Source: CALARM01 sp964431735 (GTDB lineage Bacteria; Vulcanimicrobiota; SpSt-956; JAKJGF01). Taken from it: a stretch of DNA of 43,393 nt. The stretch's first letter is position 1; every line of letters starts with the position of its first letter. The notes beneath the pieces are model-generated. The model had not been told where the DNA came from and searched no databases. It saw only the letters and a list, made by a program, of their open reading frames with translations. The stretch spans positions 1-43,393 of the forward strand of contig CAYSLJ010000045.1 in the NCBI GenBank assembly GCA_964431735.1. Direction: 5' to 3'. This document shows, piece after piece, positions 25,401-32,856 of the stretch. The position numbers and the translations under genes were made by a program.

Positions 25401-26431
25401 TGGAACCGCTCATTAAAGCACTTGAAAAGGAAAAGGAAACATCAGGTAAATGTGCTATGATTTATGCTCTGGGATATACAGGTGATAAAAGAGCAGTAGA
25501 ACCTCTGTTAAAGTTCTTTAAAGATGAGACAAATAAAGATCTGTTATATTATCTTGTAACAGCAATGGGAGCTTTAAAGGCAGAAGAATCTACAGACATA
25601 CTGTTGAAACTCTCACAGAGCGGCGAGTCCTCTGTAAGGGAAATGGCAATATACAGTCTTGCCAGTATAGGAGGGGAAAAGGTAATTCCCGGATTAAGAA
25701 AAGCCCTTGATGACAGTGACGAAAATGTGAAAATTGCCGCCATTATATCTCTCGCATCTGTAAATGACGAACCATCTTTCAAACAAATAGCTTCTTTTAT
25801 GAATGATTCAAATGTCAAAATAAGAGGAATTTCTACAATGTGTATGGGTTATATTGATAAAAACAGCTCATCTGTTATTCTCAAGTCTTCAGGAGATGAA
25901 GATCCTTTTGTCAGGGGAACGGCAGCTTTTTCTCTCATGCTCCTTAAAGATAAGGCCACATCGGCAGAAATTCTGAAAAATTATAAAGGAGAAACAGATT
26001 CATGGGCAAAGGCTTTTTCGGCAATAACCCTCGGCAGAACAGGATGCAGTGATGCAGAAGAAGAAATAACGAAAACAATTGACTCGTCTGATCCCCTGGT
26101 AAAAGCTTCATCTATCATTGCTCTGTCAGATCTCGGTTCAGAACATATAAAAGGAAAATTAAAGGCTATTTATGAAGAGAGTACCGGCACAGACTATGAG
26201 AAACTGGCATCTCTTTACGGTATGATTAAATTCGGCAATAAAGATTATGAGAATATATTAACAGGCTATTTAAAGAATGATGACAGTTTTGTAAGAGGTC
26301 TTGCCGCACTCTGTATGGAAGAACTTTCCATGAAAGAAATGGTTCCTGCCATTCAGGAAGCACTTGCTAGAGAAGATTCTCCTCTTTCAAGGCTTGTTAT
26401 GATAAAAGCTATTGAGACTCTTACGAAGTAA
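22463..26431 (+). CDS. Secreted giant HEAT-repeat (PBS-lyase-like) solenoid protein
   Basis: About 1322 aa. The N-terminus MYKKVMLCVLFFLILSATTLFASED is a Sec signal peptide, probably cleaved after LFA, so the protein is exported. The remainder is about 40 tandem HEAT-like repeats of roughly 31 aa. Typical units are SDVRIAAISSLAYYKE, NVRYSAASSLGYMNY and DPGVRNAAAYALGTYKG, in the pattern VRxxAAxxLGxxxxxxAxxxLixaLkD. There is no catalytic domain, membrane anchor or lipobox, so it should act as a binding scaffold outside the cytoplasm. I start at ATG 22463, because AAAGG/GAGG precede it; the ATG at 22454 lies directly after AAAGG, too close for that site. It ends in a stem-loop repeat and is followed 97 bases later, on the same strand, by the kinase-WD40-HEAT gene, which suggests a functional pair. 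Repeat proteins of this kind often arise by internal duplication; the partner is unknown. Confidence 0.92.
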   Translation: MYKKVMLCVLFFLILSATTLFASEDTGTLIKNLGSPDATIQQEAMNVLISMGSEAVPALLKALKDENSTIRSSAATILGYTGDVRASEPLITLLQDREQTVVIAAINALSSMKPAEATPEIIKQLKSSDWEIRRAAVGVLGSMEGKSVLDEIIKILKNDKDKNVRSSAAYALSYKYDTKVIKPLLDALKDSESDVRIAAISSLAYYKENNITDSMIECLTSDKSADVRSAAASALYAFPCEKAMEALIKALDEQDSNVRYSAASSLGYMNYPAAASALIELIKKETVPDVKVTAIYSLGYLQNPSVVDTLLNNLKDKEPLIRTASITSLAYYNEERVIDALLKVLDDKESDVRNAAVSALANLSATWGKKIVEPLLNMLKDSNSDVRTNAIYCFMSLNDERAVKPLINLLLNDREGTVRSAAASTLYYYKGQEVEDALIKALKDSDTTVRAGSVNSLSSRSSRILPVLLDLMKDDDENIRGTVASILSSFTAEKGVLEVLVDSMKDKSPAVRTSVAYTLASYSGNEKVRGLLISGASDPDPSVRAACVSSLKNYTDEEVTAKLIELLTKDTDENVRTSAAGSLGITGGEKAKTSLLKALKEDKSSNVRSVAVSSLGYWQEDTDGSITKALLEALSDSSGTVRSTVSYTIGDRQIKEGVSELIKLLLNDSDESVRCAAATSLGNLQSQEAVKPMLNALKEDNSINVKSTVLNYLSYFKGQEIYDAILACINDRNLQITAIYAMQNLGDNRAIKPLMSLLKSHDGDVKAAAATALGTLLVNKRAASAEKIDDKEEISILLSLIDDANPSVRQSVIYAIGSSSIDEAKEPVLKALKDPDPGVRNAAAYALGTYKGDDVANALISAMDDSDLSVRQGAISSLGMTGGEKAVQALIKALKDSNTDIRLYAASTLGNLKSTEAVEPLMGLANDREESVRSTVLSSLGYIRDERSVPVLIKALEDTSPYIRETAAWSVSYFRSKDTVEPLIKALEKEKETSGKCAMIYALGYTGDKRAVEPLLKFFKDETNKDLLYYLVTAMGALKAEESTDILLKLSQSGESSVREMAIYSLASIGGEKVIPGLRKALDDSDENVKIAAIISLASVNDEPSFKQIASFMNDSNVKIRGISTMCMGYIDKNSSSVILKSSGDEDPFVRGTAAFSLMLLKDKATSAEILKNYKGETDSWAKAFSAITLGRTGCSDAEEEITKTIDSSDPLVKASSIIALSDLGSEHIKGKLKAIYEESTGTDYEKLASLYGMIKFGNKDYENILTGYLKNDDSFVRGLAALCMEELSMKEMVPAIQEALAREDSPLSRLVMIKAIETLTK

Positions 26432-26485
26432 AGGTAACGTAACGCGTGACGCTTGACGCGTTACGCGTTACGACACCTTTACTTC
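26425..26485. repeat. Stem-loop with heptamer core at the HEAT gene end
   Basis: Perfect 11-bp arms GAAGTAAAGGT (26425-26435) and ACCTTTACTTC (26475-26485) flank GTAACGC/GTGACGC-type units that pair again (GTAACGCGT with ACGCGTTAC). The left arm includes the last codon and TAA stop of the HEAT gene. It may act as an mRNA 3' hairpin. Confidence 0.7.
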
Positions 26486-26528
26486 CTTACTATTTAAGAC
26501 TCACATTCACCTCATGGAGATAAAAACT

Positions 26529-29500
26529 ATGGAAGAAAAAACATGGCATTTATCTGACGGAGAAGATCCTGCTTTTATTGATGGAATAGAAAAATCCACC
26601 ATAGAATTAAGTCACATTTACGAAAGAATAAACAGCAAGAAACTCACTGTAGAAGAAGCAAACATTACAGAAGACTGGAACATAAGCGATATTATTCTTG
26701 ACCTGTATGAAGTTAAAGAAATACTCGGAGAAGGTGCTTTCGGAAAGGTCTATAAAGTTTATCACAGGGGATGGAACAGTTATCTGGCAGTCAAAACACT
26801 TCACAGCCATCTTGTAAGTGATGAAGAACATAAAAAAGCCTTTATAAAAGAATGTCAGGGATGGGTTAATCTCGGTCTTCATCCAAATATTGTAAGCTGT
26901 TATTATGTCCGCGAACTGGGAGGACTACCCAGAATTTTTCTTGAATACATAGACGGAGGAACACTGGCATCGGTCAAAAAAAAGAAAGAATTAAAAGAAA
27001 TATTAGATTATTCGATTCAATGTCTGGACGGGCTGATTTTTGCCCATAATAAAGGCCTGATACACAGAGACATAAAACCTCTCAACTGCCTTTTAACTGC
27101 CGGCGGAGATCTGAAGATTACAGATTTCGGCATTGCCTCCGGTCTCGCAGGGTTCGATGGCACGGAAAATTCCGTAATAGAAAACCCTGCCGGCACACCT
27201 GCCTATATGCCTCCCGAACAGTGGAACCGTGGAAATTCAGGTCCCTGGAGTGATATATATTCCTTCGGCATAATGCTTTACGAACTGTGCTGCAGGAAAA
27301 GACCTTTTGACGAAGGTCACGAACCTGTCGTTGTTTTAAAAGCCAGACATCTTACCATAGAACCTGAAGATCCACGTAATATTAATAAAAATATACCGGA
27401 AAACCTTTCTACCTTTATTTTAAAGTGCCTCGCAAAAAAGCCGGAAGAACGTTATAAAAATTGCGAAGATGCAAGAAGTGAACTTGTCAAAATCTATGAA
27501 TCTGTTGCATCCAGACCTTATAGCCGTAAAAAACCGCAGGAAGGACGACTTCTGGCCGATGGTCTTAATAACAGAGCTGTTTCAATGATAGATCTCGGAA
27601 AGAAAAAAGAAGCAGAGAATATTTTAGATGAAGCATTGAGAATTGAGCCTTCCCATCCGCAATCGTTATATAACAGGGGACTCCTTATGTGGCGAAGTGG
27701 CAGACTGACAGATGAGGAATTAATAAGACAGATGGAAGAGGCAGGAAAGATTAATTCCAGAGGTTATATGATACCATATCTGACATCTCTCATACACATG
27801 GAACGGGGCAATAGCTCTGAAGCAGTAAATTTATTAAAAAAAGCTCTTTCTATGGCAGGAGACAGAGATAAAAATGAAATAGAAAAAACCCTTCAAAAAG
27901 CCATCGAACAAAAGGAAAGTTCTCTGAAAGTCTTCAGAAGACATACAGGGTGGGTAAATTCCGTATGTATTTCTTCCGATGAAAAGACAGGACTCTCAGG
28001 AAGTCAGGATTTAACTCTGAACCTGTGGAATCTTTCTGACGGTACATGTATAAGAACTATGAAAGGTCATACCAATTTTATCACTTCTGTAAGTATATCT
28101 TCTGACGGAACGAAAGGTCTTTCAGGGAGCAGAGATAAAACAATTCGCCTCTGGGATCTTAAATCAGGAACATGTATCAGAACCTTTGAAGGTCATAAAG
28201 GCCCTGTAAATTCCGTAAATATCTCTTCAGACGGAACACTTGCCATATCCGGGGGAACAGATAAAATTATATATGTATGGGACATAAAGTCAGGAAATCT
28301 TATAACAGAACTGGAAGGTCACAGTGATTCCGTAGAATCAGTATGTTTTTCACCTGACACCTGCTATGCTCTGTCAGGCAGTAAAGATAAAACTGTCCGT
28401 CTCTGGGATCTTAAATCAGGTAAATCCGTACATACCATGGAAGGCCATAAAAACAGAATAAATGCCGTAAGTATTTCGTCTGACGGAAATTTCGCACTTT
28501 CAGGAAGCGGGAGTGAAACAGGCTCTAAAGACAATACAATCCGCCTGTGGGATTTAAATAACGGACAGTGTATTAATATATTCAGAGGACACAGTAATTT
28601 CATTTCCTCTTTATCCATATCCCGTGACGGAAGATTCGTATTTTCAGGCAGTGAAGACAGAACCGTTCGTTTCTGGGACAGAGATACAGGTCAATGTATC
28701 AGAACCATTGTTTCTTCTACAGGAATAAGTTCTGTATCCATGTCGCCTTCAGGGAAACTTGCTCTCATGGGAAGTAGAAAATTTTCCTCCATGTCTCCAG
28801 AAGATACACCTGTTCATCTATGGAAGCCGGAACATGGCAGTCAGGGAACATTCCAGATTGTTCAACCCCAGAGTTCACTTAAAGCCATGGAAGACTCCGT
28901 AAAATTTGATGAATGTTTAAAAGAAGGGGAAGAATGTTTCAAAAAAGGTTTTTACAGGGAAATGTTTCAGGCTATAGACAGAGCACGTAATATTCCCGGA
29001 TATGAAGAGTCAAAAGATGCCCTTGATTTAAAATATAAAGCTTCAATAAAAGGTATAAGATATGGACTTAATGGTGCATGGTTTCTGAGAAATTTTGAAG
29101 GTCATAAAAACAGAGTAACATCTATTACCGGTGATGACAGATTTATTCTTTCCGGAAGTCACGATAAGACAATAGCTCTGTGGGATATGGAGAAAGGCTG
29201 CGTCATTAAAACACTTGAAGGTCATACCAGGTCAGTTACTTCTATATGTATATCTTCAGACGGAGTCTTTGCTATGTCTGGAAGTGAAGATAATACGTTA
29301 CGTATGTGGCTTATTGAAAGCGGTGCATGCATTAACGTATTTGAAGGCCATAAATCGGGAGTGACTTCTGTCTGTATGTCTCCGGCATGGGACTACGCCA
29401 TATCTGGAAGCTGGGATAAGACAATCCGCCTCTGGGACACCGGAGGAAAATGCCTGAAAACCTTCACAGGCCATACAGAAAGTGTCACATCCCTGTGTAT

Positions 29501-32189
29501 GGCTTCTGACGGAGAATTTTTTCTCTCAGCCAGTATGGATAAAACTATACGTATGTGGGATATAAGGAAGGGTACGACTACTAAAATTCTTGAAGGTCAT
29601 AGTGACAGTATTACTTCCATATCTATTTCCATGGACGATAAATGGCTCATATCTGGTTCCAGAGACGGTACCATGTATCTGTGGGATTTAGAAAAAGGAG
29701 CTTCTATAAAAACCTTTAAAGAGCACAGAGGAGCAATAACGTCAGTAGCTTTCTTTCATAACGGAAAATTCTGTATATCTTCAGGTGAAGACGGTAAATT
29801 ACTTATATGGGATATTGAGAAGAGAAGAACGGTAAAAGCTCTGGAAGGCCACACAGGCGCTGTTTTATCCATTTTTATTACATCTGAAGGAAGATTTGTG
29901 CTTTCATCAGGTGAAGAAGGGATAATCAAAATCTATGAACTTGACTGGGATTATGAATTTCATGGTAAAAAACCTCCCTTTGAAGATATAAGACCTTATA
30001 TAAAAACATTTCTCCATAACAGAGACTGTGACAGTGAAGAAAATTTTCAAAAATTTCTTATAACACTCGGACTGTGCGGATACGGATGGATCGGCGAAGA
30101 AAAGGTACGAAAAGAAGTTGAAAAAATTAATTCTACCTTTAAAAAACAGACTCCGTTGATTGAATATATTACAAAACCGGTTTTAAGTAAAAGTGATATA
30201 GAAAAATTTGATTCTATCATAGAAACAAAAACCAATAATTTCTTTAATATTTTAAAGGAATCACTGAGGAAAAAAAAGATTATCCTGGCAGGTTCAGTCA
30301 TAGTTACCTTTATTATTTTTATTCTGCTGGCAAATATATTATTCCCCGGTAACAGAACAGAAAAATTAATAGAAAAATTAACATCTACAGATAAAGAAAC
30401 GCAGGAATTTGCAATAAAATCTCTCATAAAAAAAGGGGATTCTGCAGTAAAACCACTTATTGAAGCATTAAAAGATGAAAATCCTGCAAAAAGAGAAATG
30501 TCGGCTAAAACGCTTGGAGAGATAGGAAGTAATGTGGCAATAGAACCTCTCATAATGCTTCTGGGAGATTTATATCCGTCAGTGCAGCAGGCATCTATGG
30601 AAGCACTTAAAAAAACAGGGAAACCTTCTGTAGAGCCTCTTATAAAAGAGCTAAACAATAAATCTTCCTCTGTGAGAAAAAACGTTTTAACCATTCTCGG
30701 AGACATAAGAGATCCGGCATCAGTAAAACCGGTCATACCGCTTCTTATAGATGATTCATCAGAAGTCCGGATAAAAGCAAAAGAAGTAATAAAAACATTT
30801 GATAAAGATGCTGTACCATGCCTGATTGAAGGGCTGGATGATAAAAAACCTTCCATAAGAGAAATTTCAGCAGAAATACTTGGAGAAATAAAAGACAGAA
30901 GGTCAGTGGAACCTTTAATTTTGAAACTGAACGATAAAGACCGGTCAGTAAGAGAAAAATCCCTTAAAGCCATTATAAATACAGGTGATGATTCCGTAGA
31001 AATCCTGATAAAGTATCTTAATAATAAAGACAGAGATATCAGAAAAAACGTAATCTTTGCTACAGGGGAAACAGGTAGCAGAAGAGCAGTAAAACCACTG
31101 AGTCTTATGATAAAAGATAAAGACAGTGAAATAAGAAAATATACTGCAGAGGCTCTCGGAAAAACAGCTGATACAGGTGCAGCAGAACCGCTTCTGGACA
31201 TGTTCTTTTATGATAAAGATGAACATGTTAAAGAAAGTGCTCTTAATGCTCTCAGGGTAAAGACCATTGCAGAAGCTTCCATTCCTTTAATTTTACGGTA
31301 CAGAGAAGAAGAAATCAAAAAAATCGCAGTATCTTTAAAAGATGAATTAACGGCACCGCTCATAGAAAAGCTCGGTCACGATACACAGGACAGAATAAAA
31401 GCAATAAAAATACTCGGATTTACAGGTAACAATCTCTGTATTAATCCGCTGATTGAACTGCTGAAAGACAAAAATCCAAAAGTAAGGAAACAGGTTCTGG
31501 AAAGCCTGGCAATGTTTTACAGAGAACCTTTTGCAGTAAAAGCCGTTAAAAATTCAGTAAAAGACAGTGATATTGAGATAAGGAACAGTGCTATTTCGCT
31601 GTTAAAAGAGATGGTAAACAACTGTATAAAGAGTCTTTCTGACCATAATGATACAGCAATATGGGAGCAGGATGTGAGAGCCATAGGAGAAGCGGGAGAT
31701 ATTACTGCAATTAAACCGCTTATTGACTTTGTTCGCAACAGAATTTCCGCTTATGACCGTAGTGATTTTGCATCAGAAGCTCTGGAACGTATGGGGCAGC
31801 CGGCAGTAAGGCCGCTCATAGAATTACTTGAATATGGCAGAAATGACGCTAAAATCTGTGCCATAAAAGCTCTAAAAAAAATAAAGGACAGGGAATCTGC
31901 AGAACCTCTTATGAAGGTTTTTTATAATTATCAGGGAGAAGAGGTTCGCATTAACATCCTGGAAGCACTCGGAGAGATAGGAGAACCTGCATCAGTTAAA
32001 ATGTTGATTGAAACCCTGAAAGGTTACGGAGGTGCAGGTATAAGGCTCAGAGTAGCTGCAGCGGAAGCTCTGGGAAAAACAGGCAGTGCCGATGCAATAA
32101 AACCACTCGAGGATACAGGTAATAATGTAAAGGAATCCGTTGAATTAAGAGATGCTGCAAGGAAGGCTCTGGGACAGATAAAGTCATGA
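26529..32189 (+). CDS. Transmembrane Ser/Thr kinase with TPR, two WD40 propellers and HEAT array
   Basis: About 1886 aa. The kinase domain (about 60-320) is complete: G-loop GEGAFGKV (67-74), VAIK-type K89, HRD 179-181 in LIHRDIKPLN, DFG 199-201, and GTPAYMPPEQW. TPR-like helices follow (about 345-450). Seven WD40 units (about 469-780, repeats such as DKTIRLWDLKSGTCIRTFEGH) form one propeller. A helical linker (about 785-850) leads to a second seven-unit propeller (852-1140). One transmembrane helix (about 1251-1273, preceded by SLRKKK and followed by PGNR) separates these from a HEAT array of about 18 units (1280-1886). By the positive-inside rule the kinase and WD40 face the cytoplasm and the HEAT array faces out, which would make it a receptor kinase. 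I start at ATG 26529, since GGAG at 26516-26519 is correctly spaced. The stop lies in a heptamer tract. Combining all four domain types in one chain is unusual. Confidence 0.94.
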   Translation: MEEKTWHLSDGEDPAFIDGIEKSTIELSHIYERINSKKLTVEEANITEDWNISDIILDLYEVKEILGEGAFGKVYKVYHRGWNSYLAVKTLHSHLVSDEEHKKAFIKECQGWVNLGLHPNIVSCYYVRELGGLPRIFLEYIDGGTLASVKKKKELKEILDYSIQCLDGLIFAHNKGLIHRDIKPLNCLLTAGGDLKITDFGIASGLAGFDGTENSVIENPAGTPAYMPPEQWNRGNSGPWSDIYSFGIMLYELCCRKRPFDEGHEPVVVLKARHLTIEPEDPRNINKNIPENLSTFILKCLAKKPEERYKNCEDARSELVKIYESVASRPYSRKKPQEGRLLADGLNNRAVSMIDLGKKKEAENILDEALRIEPSHPQSLYNRGLLMWRSGRLTDEELIRQMEEAGKINSRGYMIPYLTSLIHMERGNSSEAVNLLKKALSMAGDRDKNEIEKTLQKAIEQKESSLKVFRRHTGWVNSVCISSDEKTGLSGSQDLTLNLWNLSDGTCIRTMKGHTNFITSVSISSDGTKGLSGSRDKTIRLWDLKSGTCIRTFEGHKGPVNSVNISSDGTLAISGGTDKIIYVWDIKSGNLITELEGHSDSVESVCFSPDTCYALSGSKDKTVRLWDLKSGKSVHTMEGHKNRINAVSISSDGNFALSGSGSETGSKDNTIRLWDLNNGQCINIFRGHSNFISSLSISRDGRFVFSGSEDRTVRFWDRDTGQCIRTIVSSTGISSVSMSPSGKLALMGSRKFSSMSPEDTPVHLWKPEHGSQGTFQIVQPQSSLKAMEDSVKFDECLKEGEECFKKGFYREMFQAIDRARNIPGYEESKDALDLKYKASIKGIRYGLNGAWFLRNFEGHKNRVTSITGDDRFILSGSHDKTIALWDMEKGCVIKTLEGHTRSVTSICISSDGVFAMSGSEDNTLRMWLIESGACINVFEGHKSGVTSVCMSPAWDYAISGSWDKTIRLWDTGGKCLKTFTGHTESVTSLCMASDGEFFLSASMDKTIRMWDIRKGTTTKILEGHSDSITSISISMDDKWLISGSRDGTMYLWDLEKGASIKTFKEHRGAITSVAFFHNGKFCISSGEDGKLLIWDIEKRRTVKALEGHTGAVLSIFITSEGRFVLSSGEEGIIKIYELDWDYEFHGKKPPFEDIRPYIKTFLHNRDCDSEENFQKFLITLGLCGYGWIGEEKVRKEVEKINSTFKKQTPLIEYITKPVLSKSDIEKFDSIIETKTNNFFNILKESLRKKKIILAGSVIVTFIIFILLANILFPGNRTEKLIEKLTSTDKETQEFAIKSLIKKGDSAVKPLIEALKDENPAKREMSAKTLGEIGSNVAIEPLIMLLGDLYPSVQQASMEALKKTGKPSVEPLIKELNNKSSSVRKNVLTILGDIRDPASVKPVIPLLIDDSSEVRIKAKEVIKTFDKDAVPCLIEGLDDKKPSIREISAEILGEIKDRRSVEPLILKLNDKDRSVREKSLKAIINTGDDSVEILIKYLNNKDRDIRKNVIFATGETGSRRAVKPLSLMIKDKDSEIRKYTAEALGKTADTGAAEPLLDMFFYDKDEHVKESALNALRVKTIAEASIPLILRYREEEIKKIAVSLKDELTAPLIEKLGHDTQDRIKAIKILGFTGNNLCINPLIELLKDKNPKVRKQVLESLAMFYREPFAVKAVKNSVKDSDIEIRNSAISLLKEMVNNCIKSLSDHNDTAIWEQDVRAIGEAGDITAIKPLIDFVRNRISAYDRSDFASEALERMGQPAVRPLIELLEYGRNDAKICAIKALKKIKDRESAEPLMKVFYNYQGEEVRINILEALGEIGEPASVKMLIETLKGYGGAGIRLRVAAAEALGKTGSADAIKPLEDTGNNVKESVELRDAARKALGQIKS

Positions 32190-32208
32190 TGCGTAACAGG
32201 TAATGCGT
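32188..32208 (+). repeat. Short heptamer tract at the kinase stop codon
   Basis: Three 7-bp units GATGCGT, AACAGGT, AATGCGT, beginning inside the TGA stop of the giant kinase gene. Confidence 0.5.
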
Positions 32209-32219
32209 ATTTCAGTTCA

Positions 32220-32239
32220 GGGCGTTTAATAAAACGCCC
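32220..32239. terminator. Bidirectional hairpin between convergent genes
   Basis: GGGCGTTT, loop AATA, AAACGCCC: a perfect 8-bp GC-capped stem between the plus-strand kinase and the minus-strand membrane-protein gene. No long T run follows, but the position is right for a shared terminator. Confidence 0.6.
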
Positions 32240-32244
32240 CTGCT

Positions 32245-32279
32245 CACTTTTCACTTTTCACCACTCACGACTCACTAAA
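32245..32279 (+). repeat. Heptamer array, CACTTTT class
   Basis: Five exact units: CACTTTT, CACTTTT, CACCACT, CACGACT, CACTAAA. It overlaps the last codons and the TGA stop of the minus-strand gene that ends at 32265. Confidence 0.75.
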
Positions 32280-32792
32280 AATCCTCGCTTCAGGCATATG
32301 GCGAAGAACCAGTTCTGCCTGTTCTTTCCAGGAATTAAAAGAAGGATAAACTATCAGGATCAGAAAAAATGACGGTATTGCAAAGTAATAAAACAGATAG
32401 ACTGAATGAAAAATCATATAGAGACCCAGTCCGTATACAGCAATAGATTCCCGAAAAGCAAGATTAATAATAAAAGACCTCATCAAAGCCCCTCCTACTG
32501 TAACAACGTCAGGAGTGGTTTTTATTTTTTGCGCAATAGTTTCCGTATTTAACAGCATTTTCTGGAGAAAAGCACAGACAAACATCTGAGAGATGCTTAA
32601 AAAGGCAAAACTTACAACAAAGGTGTTTTTCATATCCTGTTTAATGCTCTCGATTGGTGGTAAAGGAGAGAGTTTTTTCTCCCATACATATACGAGAACA
32701 CCGTATAAAAATATACTTACGAGAAATATCACCCATATAACAACAACGTTGGAATAGACTCTTTTAAGAGCATTTTCCTGAAACTGCTCCAT
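32265..32792 (-). CDS. Four-helix membrane protein of unknown function
   Basis: 175 aa with hydrophobic segments at about 14-36, 55-77, 103-125 and 128-150. The third helix contains FRESIAVYGLGL, with a buried acidic residue, which recalls the proteolipid (c/K subunit) helix of rotary ATPases (EaiaIyGL pattern). The similarity is only a few residues, so I treat it as suggestive. The SD AAAGGTG precedes the ATG. The last residues (RIFSES) and stop are encoded by a heptamer array, so the natural C-terminus was probably altered by repeat insertion. The upstream subtilase gene is 64 bp away, on the same strand, with a strong hairpin between them. Confidence 0.72.
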   Translation of the reverse strand: MEQFQENALKRVYSNVVVIWVIFLVSIFLYGVLVYVWEKKLSPLPPIESIKQDMKNTFVVSFAFLSISQMFVCAFLQKMLLNTETIAQKIKTTPDVVTVGGALMRSFIINLAFRESIAVYGLGLYMIFHSVYLFYYFAIPSFFLILIVYPSFNSWKEQAELVLRHMPEARIFSES

Positions 32793-32812
32793 CTATTATC
32801 ACCTTTCTGTTA

Positions 32813-32846
32813 AAAATAATGGCCAGTTTTCACTGACCATTATTTT
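32813..32846. terminator. Strong hairpin between subtilase and four-helix protein genes
   Basis: AAAATAATGG pairs with CCATTATTTT, and an inner CAGT/ACTG stem with a TTTC loop completes the hairpin. A/T tracts on both sides allow termination in both directions. It should separate or attenuate expression of the two minus-strand genes. Confidence 0.75.
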
Positions 32847-32856
32847 CACATTAATT

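Noticed and set aside
30047..31201. A 384-aa reading frame opposite the HEAT part of the giant kinase
   Set aside because: A low-complexity serine/leucine/isoleucine-rich product is what antisense HEAT repeats give; no SD and no recognisable domain.
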